Shown here in pieces: positions 16,210 through 25,459 of a stretch of 64,000 bases of DNA (positions within the stretch are counted from its first letter, which is position 1; the number at the start of each line of letters is the position of its first letter). The position numbers were made by a program, and so were the translations under genes. The DNA lies in assembly GCA_037190805.1 (NCBI GenBank), contig JBBCJR010000007.1, positions 146,367 through 210,366 of the forward strand. Reading direction: 5' to 3'. A model generated the notes under the pieces. The model saw only the letters and a program-made list of their open reading frames with translations, made no database searches and was not told the DNA's origin. This stretch comes from JBBCJR01 sp037190805. GTDB taxonomy: Bacteria; Pseudomonadota; Alphaproteobacteria; Sphingomonadales; Sphingomonadaceae.

Positions 16210-17778
16210 ATGCTCGCGCTGAAGACCCTGATCTATATCGAGGCGACGCTCGCGATCGGGCTGCTGATGCTTGTCCGCCTGCTGGGTTCCGATGCGCGGG
16301 CACTGATCAGCCCGCGCTTCATCCTCCTCGTCCTGGCGTTGCCAGCAGCGGGCTATCTCTCGCCGATGGTGGTGCCGTTCTATCTGACGGTGCTTCTGGC
16401 GATCCCGCTCGTGTCGCGCCACAGGGTTGAGGCGGCAGGCTTGTTCTTCCTGGCGCTGCCTTTGCTGCCGATGCTGATCACCACGCCGATGCTGCCCGGC
16501 ATCGGCCCCTTCATCCCGCTCAGCAGCGCCCAGATGACGATCTTCGGCCTGCTGCTGGCTTGGCTGGTCCGCACCGGAGAAGCCGTCGCCAGGCGATCAA
16601 CCATCGATGTTTTCGTGGTACTGCTGGTGGTGCTGCTCGTCGCGATGACCGCCCGCTCCACCAGCCTCACCAACCTCGCCCGGATCGGACTGCAATATTC
16701 GGTTCTGATGTTGCTGCCTTATCTGCTGCTCAGTCGATCGCTGCGAACCGCCAGTCACGTCAAGTTCGTGATGATCTGCTTCGTCGGCGGCGCCTTTCTG
16801 ATGTCACTCATCGCCCTGTTCGAGGCGGTCCGCAACTGGCCGCTCTATCAAGGCATGTACGATCGCCTGGGCGTCCAGCTGCCTAGCCTCAGCTTGACGA
16901 TGCGGATCCGAGGCGGACTCCTGCGTGCCCCCGGACCATTCGCAGATTCCACCAACTTCGCAGTCTTCCTGATGATGGGCGCGCTTGCCACCTATGCGCT
17001 GCGCAACCTATTCAAGTCACGCGCCGCTCATTTGGTGGCCACCGGCATCACCGTGCTCGGACTTGTCGCCACCCAATCTCGCGGCGCATGGCTGGGATTC
17101 CTGGTCGGGATCATCCTGCTCGAATTCTATCGTCGCAAGACTGCGCGCGCGCTGGCGATCGTGGGCGGCGGCGCGGTCGCGTTCGGTCTTGCCGTTTTGG
17201 CGGCAGCGACATCCCATAGACTGAGCGAAGTTCTCGGCCTGTCGGGGGATGCTCAGGGCACCGCCGACTATCGCGGCGATCTTTTCCACCGCGGACTGCA
17301 GGAAGCCGCGCACAGCCCCTTCATCGGCAACACGGCCGAGGTCGTCGAGACACGCCTCGCAGACCTTATGCAGGGCGAAGGAATCGTCGATTTCGTCAAC
17401 ACCTATATGATGCTCCTGCTTCGTAGCGGCATGGTCGGCCTGTTGATCTTCACCGCTGCGATACTGGTCGCGCTCGGCGCGCTATGGAGCGCTCGACCGC
17501 GCCTGCTGCGCGCCGCGGCGAGCAGTGAACCGGCGGCGGCCATTTTCGCTGCACTCGCCGCCCTGTCGGTCGCGCTGACCTTCAACAGCTTTGGCGAACG
17601 CAGCCCGATCTGGCTGGTATGTCTGCTTGCCTTGGCGACCGTCATCACGGACCCCCGCTTCGCGGTCAGCGCCCGGCCCGTAAAGCAGCGGATACAGTAT
17701 CGACGCATGACAGCGATCGTCGACATCCCACCGACGGCTGCCGTAGTCGAACCGAGCCATAGCGGCGTCAGCGGATGA
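16210..17778 (+). CDS. O-antigen ligase / Wzy-like polymerase family protein
   Basis: A 522-residue polytopic membrane protein (10-12 segments) with the Wzy_C/O-antigen ligase signature 'ATQSRGAWLGFLVGI' in the C-terminal half, followed by a large periplasmic loop and 'NTYMMLLLRSGMVGLLIF'. It joins or polymerises lipid-linked glycan repeats. Ligase and polymerase cannot be told apart from sequence alone. The ATG at 16210 is preferred over a TTG nine codons upstream. The stop overlaps the flippase start by 4 bp. Confidence 0.8.
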   Translation: MLALKTLIYIEATLAIGLLMLVRLLGSDARALISPRFILLVLALPAAGYLSPMVVPFYLTVLLAIPLVSRHRVEAAGLFFLALPLLPMLITTPMLPGIGPFIPLSSAQMTIFGLLLAWLVRTGEAVARRSTIDVFVVLLVVLLVAMTARSTSLTNLARIGLQYSVLMLLPYLLLSRSLRTASHVKFVMICFVGGAFLMSLIALFEAVRNWPLYQGMYDRLGVQLPSLSLTMRIRGGLLRAPGPFADSTNFAVFLMMGALATYALRNLFKSRAAHLVATGITVLGLVATQSRGAWLGFLVGIILLEFYRRKTARALAIVGGGAVAFGLAVLAAATSHRLSEVLGLSGDAQGTADYRGDLFHRGLQEAAHSPFIGNTAEVVETRLADLMQGEGIVDFVNTYMMLLLRSGMVGLLIFTAAILVALGALWSARPRLLRAAASSEPAAAIFAALAALSVALTFNSFGERSPIWLVCLLALATVITDPRFAVSARPVKQRIQYRRMTAIVDIPPTAAVVEPSHSGVSG

Positions 17779-19214
17779 ACGTCTCCCGATCGCTCGCCTG
17801 GACCCAAGGCGGGCAATTATTGTCGATGGCGCTGACCATGGTCGGGTCGATGGTGCTGGCGCGCCTTCTCACCCCGACCGAAACCGGCACCTTCGCTTTT
17901 GCCACCGTGCTCTACGCACTGGTGCAGTCGGCATTGCAGCTCGGCATGGGCAACTACATCCTGCGCGAACCAGACATGTCACATAGGCGGCTGAGCGCCG
18001 TCGTTACGCTGACCACGTTTCAAGGCTCAGCGGTCGCGCTGATTATTGTCATTCTCGCGCCATTCGCAGGACTGTTCGGCCGATTCCCCAATATCACGAG
18101 CCTGACGCTGATGATCGCGCTCGTGCCACTGCTGAACGCCAGCGAAGGAGCGGCGGCGGCGCTGTGGTCACGGGAACGGCGCTTCATCCGTTACTCCGCC
18201 CTTCAGGTCGCAAAAGCGGCGGCACAGATCATCGTCAGCGTCAGCACCGCATGGCTGCTCGACTGGGGCGCATTCGCGCTCGCCGCCGGCATCGTCGCCA
18301 ACGCCGCGACCGCTTTCCTGATCTGCTCGTTCGACCTCTATGTGAAGCGCGGGTTGAGCTTTCGCCTGCCTGCCGACGAGTGGCAAACGCTGAAGTCGTT
18401 CAGCGCCGGTGCCATGATGTTGTCTCTGGTCAGCGCAGCATCGGCCCGGCTGCCCGAACTGCTGATCGGCCGAGTGTTCACGGTCACCATGCTCGGCCAC
18501 TATAGCCGTTCATTCGGCACCATCGATCTGTTGACGAAATCCTTTTCCTGGCCGCTCGCCCGCGTGTTCGTGCCGCGCACCCTGAAACAGATCAGTGACG
18601 GCGCGCGTACCCGGTCGGAAGGGGTCATGGACCTGTTCGAGGTGTTCACATTTTTCATGTGGCCGGCGCTCGCCGGGCTGATGGTGCTGGCGGAACCGTT
18701 GACCCTGCTGCTTTATGGCTCGCAGTGGGAACTGGCTGGGCGCCTGCTGCCGTTGATCTGCCTTGCCTCTATTCTTGCTGTCGCCCACTCCGGCGCGATG
18801 GAGGGACTGCTGGCCGCCGACCGCCTGCGTCTCAATTCGGGGATAGAAATCGCCCGGTTGGGACTGGCGATCCTGATCTTCATCGCCACAGCACCCTTCG
18901 GCCTGTTCGCCGTGCTCTGGGGCCAGGTCCTGAGCAACTTGATCGCGGTCCTGATCTATGGCGCCACTCTCCACCGTCTCGGCATGCTGGCGTCCGCCCG
19001 CTGTCTCTCGCTTACGATCCGCCATGCTTTCCTGACCCTGGTCGCCGTGGGCCCCGCACTGGGTGTGATGGTCGCGGCGGACTGGCCGCGCGCCCTGCCC
19101 TTTCCCGTCATGGCCGGCGCGGTCGGCGCCGGCATCCTCTGCTGGGTCGCAGTGCTGGCCGCCATGCGGCACCGCTTTCTGACATCGGCGATCAACCTTG
19201 TTCGGCGCCGCTGA
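17775..19214 (+). CDS. Polysaccharide flippase (MOP/Wzx-like)
   Basis: A 479-residue protein with 12-14 hydrophobic segments in the pattern of the MOP flippases. The N-terminus 'GGQLLSMALTMVGSMVLARLLTPTE' is typical of the lipopolysaccharide-biosynthesis branch, as are 'LGMGNYILREPDMS' and 'FGTIDLLTKSFSWPLARV'. It would move undecaprenyl-linked repeat units across the inner membrane for the neighbouring ligase/polymerase. The start overlaps the ligase stop (ATGA). Confidence 0.85.
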   Translation: MNVSRSLAWTQGGQLLSMALTMVGSMVLARLLTPTETGTFAFATVLYALVQSALQLGMGNYILREPDMSHRRLSAVVTLTTFQGSAVALIIVILAPFAGLFGRFPNITSLTLMIALVPLLNASEGAAAALWSRERRFIRYSALQVAKAAAQIIVSVSTAWLLDWGAFALAAGIVANAATAFLICSFDLYVKRGLSFRLPADEWQTLKSFSAGAMMLSLVSAASARLPELLIGRVFTVTMLGHYSRSFGTIDLLTKSFSWPLARVFVPRTLKQISDGARTRSEGVMDLFEVFTFFMWPALAGLMVLAEPLTLLLYGSQWELAGRLLPLICLASILAVAHSGAMEGLLAADRLRLNSGIEIARLGLAILIFIATAPFGLFAVLWGQVLSNLIAVLIYGATLHRLGMLASARCLSLTIRHAFLTLVAVGPALGVMVAADWPRALPFPVMAGAVGAGILCWVAVLAAMRHRFLTSAINLVRRR

Positions 19215-19294
19215 ACCGCCGTTCGTCTCTGACCTTTCGCTTGCGGTCGCCACCGCCGCTGGCCAAGGGTCAATGGCTGGTCTATCCCCCAGCT

Positions 19295-21265
19295 ATGCGG
19301 TCGATCGGCACTTTGGCGTGCACCCTTATTGTTCTTGGCATGGGGACGACCGGCGGCACGGCCCAGACGGCCAGCGTCCAGCCTGATGCCCCCCTGATCG
19401 ACGATACTCCACTGCCCACATTGCCAGGCCTCGATCTGCCCTGGCCCGACCCGGATCAGGCCCCAGATAACTCTGCGCTAACCACCGAGGCCGATCCTTC
19501 AGCGCCCATCGTCGCCCCGGTCGTCAACGACGTGCGCTATCGGGTCGTTCTGGAAGGCGTGGATGGCGAGGGACTGGGGTCGATGCCCGACCAGTTCAGG
19601 CAATTTTCCGCCCTCTATCAATATGAGGCGGAAGGCGCCAACGCCGCGCAGATCGACCGCCGCGTCGACGAGGACCTCCGCTTGCTGGAGCGCCTGCTCG
19701 AAAGCCGAGGCTATTATGCGGCGGAGGTGCGTAGCGAAATCCGCCCGCCGGCCGGCGCAGAGACCCGTCTCGGCGTCATCTTGATCGCAACGCCCGGCCC
19801 GCGTTTCACCTTCAGCCAGGTGACGTTGACCGGGATCGACCCGGCGGATGAGGCAGCGGTACGGGCCAGGCTGGGCATAAAGGTTGGCGACCCCGTCGAT
19901 GCCGCCAGGGTCAAGGCGGCCGACACGGCCTTCCGCCTGTCGCTGCCCGCGGCCGGCTATGCCTTTGCCGAGATATCCGAACCGGACATCGTCGTTGATC
20001 ACGACACCAACAGCGCGGCCTTGACGCTGGGGGTCAAGACGGGACCGGATTCGGTCTTCGGGGACATCCGGGTCGAAGGGCGCCGCCTGTTCAGCCCGGC
20101 GCATATCGACCTGATCGCGCGCTGGGACAAAGGCGACCGCTATGATGCAGGCTTGCTCGACGACCTGCGCCGTGCCCTTATCGCCACCGGGCTGGTCGCC
20201 AGCGTCGATCTGAAGCCCGTCGCCAGCGGTATGACGGCCGCTGGCAAGGCCGAGGTCGATATCGCCGTCCGCCTGGAACGCGCGCCGGTCAGGACCATCG
20301 CCGGCACCCTCGGCTATGGCACTGGCGAAGGTTATCGCGCCGAGGTGAGCTGGCAGCATCGCAACCTGCTCCCTCCAGAAGGTGCGGTCACCTTTCGCGG
20401 CGTTCTGGGCACGCAGGAGCAACTGATCGGCGCCGACCTCAAGCGCTCCAACTGGCGCGAGCGCGATCAGGTGCTGTTCGTTCGCCTTGCCGCCCAGCAT
20501 CAGAGCCGCAATGCCTATGACGCCCGTACGATCGGGGCCGGCGCGGCCATCGAGCGCCAGACCAACATAATCTGGCAAAAGACCTGGACCTACTCGCTTG
20601 GGGCCGAGCTGCTGGCATCGTCGGAGCGGGATATCGACGTCAACCGCGACGTCAGCCGCCGGCGTACCTTCTTCATCGCCGCTCTGCCGGGACGCCTGGC
20701 CTATGACGGGTCGGACGACCTCCTCGATCCGCATCGCGGTTTTCGCCTGTCGGGGACCGTGTCGCCCGAAGCCTCGTTGCAGGGAGGCGCCTTCACCTAT
20801 GCCAGGATGCAGGTCGACGCCTCGGCCTATCTGCCGCTGGGCAGCGAGAAATATGTGCTGGCGGGACGAGTGCGCGCCGGATCGATCCTCGGCGCGGCGC
20901 GCGAACGTATCGCGCCGTCCCGGCGTTTCTATGCCGGCGGGGGCGGATCGGTGCGCGGCTTCGGCTATCAGCGGCTGGGGCCCGTCGATGCCAACAACGA
21001 TCCTATCGGTGGCCGCAGCCTTGCCGAAGCGGCGATCGAAGCGCGCATCCGTTTCGGCAATTTCGGCGTGGTGCCGTTCCTCGATGCCGGCCAGCTCTAC
21101 TCCACCACCTATCCCACCTTCAGCGACATGCGCTTCGGTGCCGGTATCGGGGTGCGCTATCATAGCAGCTTCGGGCCGATGCGGGTCGATATCGGCACAC
21201 CGCTTGATCGCAAGCCGGGCGAAAGCCGCGTCGCGGTCTATGTTTCGCTGGGCCAGGCCTTCTGA
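19295..21265 (+). CDS. tamA: TamA, BamA/TamA-family outer-membrane protein
   Basis: A 656-residue Omp85 protein of the translocation and assembly module. The signal peptide is MRSIGTLACTLIVLGMG then TTGGTAQ. POTRA-type domains cover about residues 65-310 ('RVDEDLRLLERLLESRGYYAAEV', split here by eye), and a 16-strand barrel fills the rest. The conserved barrel-lid motif is 'GGGSVRGFGYQRLGP'; the protein ends in Phe (VSLGQAF), as outer-membrane proteins do. I start at 19295, the first ATG giving a signal peptide; the open frame further upstream overlaps the flippase. It overlaps tamB by one base. Confidence 0.9.
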   Translation: MRSIGTLACTLIVLGMGTTGGTAQTASVQPDAPLIDDTPLPTLPGLDLPWPDPDQAPDNSALTTEADPSAPIVAPVVNDVRYRVVLEGVDGEGLGSMPDQFRQFSALYQYEAEGANAAQIDRRVDEDLRLLERLLESRGYYAAEVRSEIRPPAGAETRLGVILIATPGPRFTFSQVTLTGIDPADEAAVRARLGIKVGDPVDAARVKAADTAFRLSLPAAGYAFAEISEPDIVVDHDTNSAALTLGVKTGPDSVFGDIRVEGRRLFSPAHIDLIARWDKGDRYDAGLLDDLRRALIATGLVASVDLKPVASGMTAAGKAEVDIAVRLERAPVRTIAGTLGYGTGEGYRAEVSWQHRNLLPPEGAVTFRGVLGTQEQLIGADLKRSNWRERDQVLFVRLAAQHQSRNAYDARTIGAGAAIERQTNIIWQKTWTYSLGAELLASSERDIDVNRDVSRRRTFFIAALPGRLAYDGSDDLLDPHRGFRLSGTVSPEASLQGGAFTYARMQVDASAYLPLGSEKYVLAGRVRAGSILGAARERIAPSRRFYAGGGGSVRGFGYQRLGPVDANNDPIGGRSLAEAAIEARIRFGNFGVVPFLDAGQLYSTTYPTFSDMRFGAGIGVRYHSSFGPMRVDIGTPLDRKPGESRVAVYVSLGQAF

Positions 21266-24200
21266 TGACCGACGACGGCGACCCGCCGCCACAGGCGCCG
21301 ATCCGCCGTCGGCGCCGCACGATCCGCGCGCTGGCGATCGTCGGGCTGATCGCCTTCAATCTGGCGCTGGCCCTGGGCCTGTCGATCCTGGCGCTGGACA
21401 CCGGCCCGGGCCGGCGCTTCGTTGCCGACCGGATCGCGGCCCTCAGCCCGACCTCTGGCCTGAAAATCCAGATCGGCCGGATCGAGGGGTCGGTTTATGG
21501 CCGGATGACGCTGCGTGACCTGCGCCTCTCCGACCCCAAGGGCGTGTTTTTGGAAGCGCCCGCTGCGACGCTGGACTGGCGCCCGATCGGCTGGCTGTCC
21601 AATCGCCTCGACATTCGCGAGCTGAGAAGTCCGCTTGTCCGCCTCCATCGCCTGCCAAAGTTGAACCCCACCGATCGCAAGGGGCCAATCCTCCCCGGCT
21701 TCGATATCCATGTCGGCAAGCTGGCCCTGACCCGGTTGTGGCTGGGACCGGCGCTGGGGGGCACGCCGCGTGTGGCGACGGCGCTTGGCGCCGCCGATAT
21801 CCGGGGCGGCCGGGCCCTCGTCGACCTTGCAGCCCAGGTTGCCGGCGGCGGCGACCGGATCGCCATCAAGCTGGATGCCGAACCCGACCGCGACCGCTTC
21901 GACCTGTCGGCCCGCATATTGGCGCCGATGGGCGGTGTCCTGACCCGCATGACAGGACTCGGCCGACCGCTGGACGTCAACCTCGACGGTGACGGCAGCT
22001 GGACCCGTTGGGAAGGCCGGCTCGACGCGCGGCTGGGTGACACCGCGCTGGCCCATTTCGACCTCGGCATGGCCGGCGGGCGTTTCACCCTGTCCGGCAC
22101 CGCGCGTCCGTCGGAGATCACGCAGGGCAAGCTCCAGCGGCTGACGGCCCCGGCGGTTCTGGTCACCGCCGCCGGAACGCTTGCCGACCGCCGCCTGGAT
22201 GCAAGCCTGTCACTCCGATCAAGCGCGGTGACGCTGGCCGCCAGCGGCGTCGTCGATCTCGCCGGCAAGGGGTTCGACGGCGTTCAGGTGGAAGGGCAAT
22301 TGCTGCGCCCGGCCGCGCTGTTCCCCAATATGGGCGGCCGACCGGTCAAGCTGACCGCGACCCTGTCCGGCGCCCTCGCCGGGCCGGAGGTCGACTATCG
22401 GCTGACTTCGCCCTTCACCAGCTTTGACCAGACCGGGTTCCAGAATGTCCGCATCTCGGGCCGAGCCAATCTGGCGGGCGCGCGCAAGACGATCCCCGTG
22501 CTGCTCACGGCGTCCGCCGTCACCGGGGTCGGGGATGTCGCCGGGGGGTTGCTCAGGAACCTCAGGGTTCAGGGGCCGCTGACGGTCGAGTGGCCCCGTG
22601 CCACCGGCGACCGGCTGATGCTGACGTCGGATCGGCTGCAGGGCAGGTTGGGTTTCAATCTCGATCTCGTCACCGGCCGGTTCGACGTCAGCATCCTTGG
22701 CGGGCTCGCCCGCTACGTGATCCCTGGCCTCGGCATCGTCGATGTCGAGACCCGTCTGAAGCTGGTGCCGGCAGGTCCACGCGGGGTTTTTCTGAGCGGC
22801 ACGGCCCGCGCCCATGTGCGTCAGCTGGACAACGCCTTCTTCCGCTCGCTGACAGGCGGCCTTCCGGTCATCGACGCCCAGCTGCACCGCGGGCCCGACC
22901 GTCGGATCGTCTTCGACTCGCTCCGCCTCGTCGCGCCCGACATCAGCCTTACCGGCGGGGGCGTCCGCCGCCCCGACGGCACCTTCGAGATTCGGGGACG
23001 TGGCACTCAGAGCCGCTATGGCGAGGTCGAGCTGGCGCTGGACGGCGACATCAGCCGGCCAACCGTCGACCTCGTGCTGGCCCGCCCCGGCCTCGGCGTC
23101 GGCCTCGCCGCCGTCGCGGTCCGCCTCGACCCGAATGCGGAGGGTTGGCGCTATGCCGCCCACGGCCAATCGCTGATCGGCCCGTTTGTCACCGACGGCC
23201 AGCTGATCACACCTGCCGGACAGCCCCTTGTCGTCGACATCGCCCGGCTGGACGCGGCAGGCGTCTCGACGCGCGGACGTCTGATCTCCCGCGAGGCGGG
23301 ATTCGAGGGCGAGCTGACCTTGGGCGGAGGCGGCGTCACCGGACGACTGCTGCTCAGGCCGCAAGACGGCGTCCAACGGATCGAGGCGCATGTCGCGGCC
23401 AACGGCGCCGATTTTCCCGGCCCGCCCCCGATCCGCATCAATCGCGGCCGGCTGGACGGCGTGTTCCTGCTGCACCCGGAGGGCCCGTCGATCGAGGCGA
23501 CGGCCAGCGGGCGTGGCCTGGGGCGGGGTGGCATCACCTTCGCACGTTTCGATGGCAAGGCCTCTCTGCGCGCCGGGCGCGGAACCATAACCGCGACCGT
23601 CGCCGGCAATCGCGGGGCCGCCTATACCGTCGAGACCAAAGCCGAGGTGACGCCGGACCGCGTTAGCCTCGACCTCTCCGGCACGCTCGACCGGCGACCG
23701 ATCCGCCTCACGCGCCCGGCGGTGATCAGCCGCACCGGCGAAGGCTGGGCGCTGGCGCCGACGGGGCTCAGCTTCGGCGGTGGTGCAGCCACCTTCTCGG
23801 GCCGTTTCGGCGATCAAGCGGTGATCGACGCGCGGATGCAGACAATGCCGCTCACCATCCTCAACATCATCAACCCGCGCCTGCGCCTTGCCGGCGACGC
23901 GAGCGGGGCGTTGCACCTCAACCTGCCGCGACGCGGCGGCACGCCCGGCGGCACCGCCAATCTGGTGGTGAAGGGCATGAGCCGGTCCGGCCTCGTTCTC
24001 TCCTCCCGTCCGGTCGATCTCGGCATCGTCGCCCAGCTGACAGGCAATCGCGCTGCGATGCGCGCGGTGGTGAAATCCGAAGGTCGGCTGATCGGACGTG
24101 GCCAGGCGCTGATCACACCGATTTCCGATGGGGACGCCCTGTCGTTCGCTGACCGCCTGCTGGCAGCGCCGGTGACGGCGCAGTTGCGCTATAATGGTCC

Positions 24201-25452
24201 CGCCGACACGCTATGGCGGCTGACCGGGGTCGAGACGATCGATCTCACCGGACCGCTGGCGGTATCCGCCGACGCCACCGGCCAGCTGGGCGACCCGGTG
24301 ATCCGGGGGCAGGTGATCGCCAGTGGCACCCGGCTGGAAAGCGGCATTCTGGGAACCGTGGTGGACGGCATCAAGGCAACCGGCCGTTTCGATGGTTCAC
24401 GGCTCGTCATCCCCAACTTCAGCGGCACCACGCCCGGCGGCGGCGGAGTCAGCGGTACGGCAACCTTCGATCTCGCCGCCGCCAACGGCTTCGGCATCGC
24501 CGTCGACGCCAATGCCGAGCGCGCCCGGCTGCTGGCCCGCGACGACGTGAAGGCGACGATCAGCGGGCCGCTGCGCATCCGTTCCGATGGCGACGGCGGG
24601 ACGGTATCGGGCAATGTCACCATCAACCAGGGGTCTTACCGGTTCGGTACCGCCGCCACGACCGAGGTGCCCCGCCTCGAGGTCCGCCAGATCAACCGCC
24701 CCAGCGAGGACGAGGAGGTCGATCGTCCGGTCAAGCCATGGAGCCTCGATATCAAGGCGCGGGGCACCAGCCGGCTGATGGTGACCGGCCTCGGCCTCGA
24801 TTCCGAATGGCGGGCCGACCTCGATCTCACCGGCCGTGCCGACCAGCCCGATATCCGCGGCTCCGCCAACCTTGTCCGCGGCACGTATGAATTTGCCGGT
24901 CGGCGGTTCGACCTCGAACGCGGCCTGATCCGCTTCACCGGCGGCTATCCGCCCGATCCGACTCTGGACATCGTCGCCGAAGCGAAGGTGACCGGCCTTA
25001 ATGCGACGATCCGCGTCGGCGGTACGGGGCAGAAGCCGGAAATCAGCTTTGCCAGCATCCCCGCTCTGCCCGAGGACGAAGTCCTGTCACGGCTGCTGTT
25101 CGGCACGTCGATCGCCAATCTCTCCGCGCCCGAGGCCTTGCAACTGGCAGCCGCCGTCGCGTCGTTGCGGGGTGGTGGCGGGTCGGGCTTCAACCCCCTC
25201 AACCAGGTGGGCAAGGCGATCGGTGTCGATCGCCTGCGGATCGCACCCGGTAACGAAGCGACGGGCGAAGGGGCGATGCTATCGGCCGGAAAATATATCG
25301 GTCGGCGCGTCTATGTCGAAGTGGGATCGGACGGACAGGGCAATTCCGCGACCCAGATCGAGGTCGAACTGACCCGCTGGCTGTCGGTTCTGTCCCGCCT
25401 GTCGACGCTGGGACAGACCAGCGTCAATGTCCGCGTATCGAGGGATTATTGA
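21265..25452 (+). CDS. tamB: TamB, translocation/assembly module inner-membrane protein
   Basis: A 1395-residue AsmA/TamB-like protein. The single N-terminal membrane anchor is 'ALAIVGLIAFNLALALGLSI', at about residues 29-48. Long beta-repeat stretches then form the periplasm-spanning groove, and the C-terminal DUF490/TamB domain covers about the last 330 residues ('GSANLVRGTYEFAGRRFDL', 'LPEDEVLSRLLFG', 'VYVEVGSDGQGN'). TamA-TamB helps insert outer-membrane proteins and may move lipids. The length is normal for alphaproteobacteria. It ends 7 bp from the convergent CxxCH gene. Confidence 0.92.
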   Translation: MTDDGDPPPQAPIRRRRRTIRALAIVGLIAFNLALALGLSILALDTGPGRRFVADRIAALSPTSGLKIQIGRIEGSVYGRMTLRDLRLSDPKGVFLEAPAATLDWRPIGWLSNRLDIRELRSPLVRLHRLPKLNPTDRKGPILPGFDIHVGKLALTRLWLGPALGGTPRVATALGAADIRGGRALVDLAAQVAGGGDRIAIKLDAEPDRDRFDLSARILAPMGGVLTRMTGLGRPLDVNLDGDGSWTRWEGRLDARLGDTALAHFDLGMAGGRFTLSGTARPSEITQGKLQRLTAPAVLVTAAGTLADRRLDASLSLRSSAVTLAASGVVDLAGKGFDGVQVEGQLLRPAALFPNMGGRPVKLTATLSGALAGPEVDYRLTSPFTSFDQTGFQNVRISGRANLAGARKTIPVLLTASAVTGVGDVAGGLLRNLRVQGPLTVEWPRATGDRLMLTSDRLQGRLGFNLDLVTGRFDVSILGGLARYVIPGLGIVDVETRLKLVPAGPRGVFLSGTARAHVRQLDNAFFRSLTGGLPVIDAQLHRGPDRRIVFDSLRLVAPDISLTGGGVRRPDGTFEIRGRGTQSRYGEVELALDGDISRPTVDLVLARPGLGVGLAAVAVRLDPNAEGWRYAAHGQSLIGPFVTDGQLITPAGQPLVVDIARLDAAGVSTRGRLISREAGFEGELTLGGGGVTGRLLLRPQDGVQRIEAHVAANGADFPGPPPIRINRGRLDGVFLLHPEGPSIEATASGRGLGRGGITFARFDGKASLRAGRGTITATVAGNRGAAYTVETKAEVTPDRVSLDLSGTLDRRPIRLTRPAVISRTGEGWALAPTGLSFGGGAATFSGRFGDQAVIDARMQTMPLTILNIINPRLRLAGDASGALHLNLPRRGGTPGGTANLVVKGMSRSGLVLSSRPVDLGIVAQLTGNRAAMRAVVKSEGRLIGRGQALITPISDGDALSFADRLLAAPVTAQLRYNGPADTLWRLTGVETIDLTGPLAVSADATGQLGDPVIRGQVIASGTRLESGILGTVVDGIKATGRFDGSRLVIPNFSGTTPGGGGVSGTATFDLAAANGFGIAVDANAERARLLARDDVKATISGPLRIRSDGDGGTVSGNVTINQGSYRFGTAATTEVPRLEVRQINRPSEDEEVDRPVKPWSLDIKARGTSRLMVTGLGLDSEWRADLDLTGRADQPDIRGSANLVRGTYEFAGRRFDLERGLIRFTGGYPPDPTLDIVAEAKVTGLNATIRVGGTGQKPEISFASIPALPEDEVLSRLLFGTSIANLSAPEALQLAAAVASLRGGGGSGFNPLNQVGKAIGVDRLRIAPGNEATGEGAMLSAGKYIGRRVYVEVGSDGQGNSATQIEVELTRWLSVLSRLSTLGQTSVNVRVSRDY

Positions 25453-25459
25453 GTGGGCG

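Noticed and set aside
18659..19294. Possible longer N-terminus for TamA
   Set aside because: The extra region overlaps the flippase gene in another frame and would bury the signal peptide.
19499..21292. 597-codon open frame antisense to tamA
   Set aside because: Arg/Gly/Ala-rich composition without domain features; mirror frame of a certain gene.
22219..23916. 565-codon open frame antisense to tamB
   Set aside because: Same pattern; shadow of a GC-rich sense gene.
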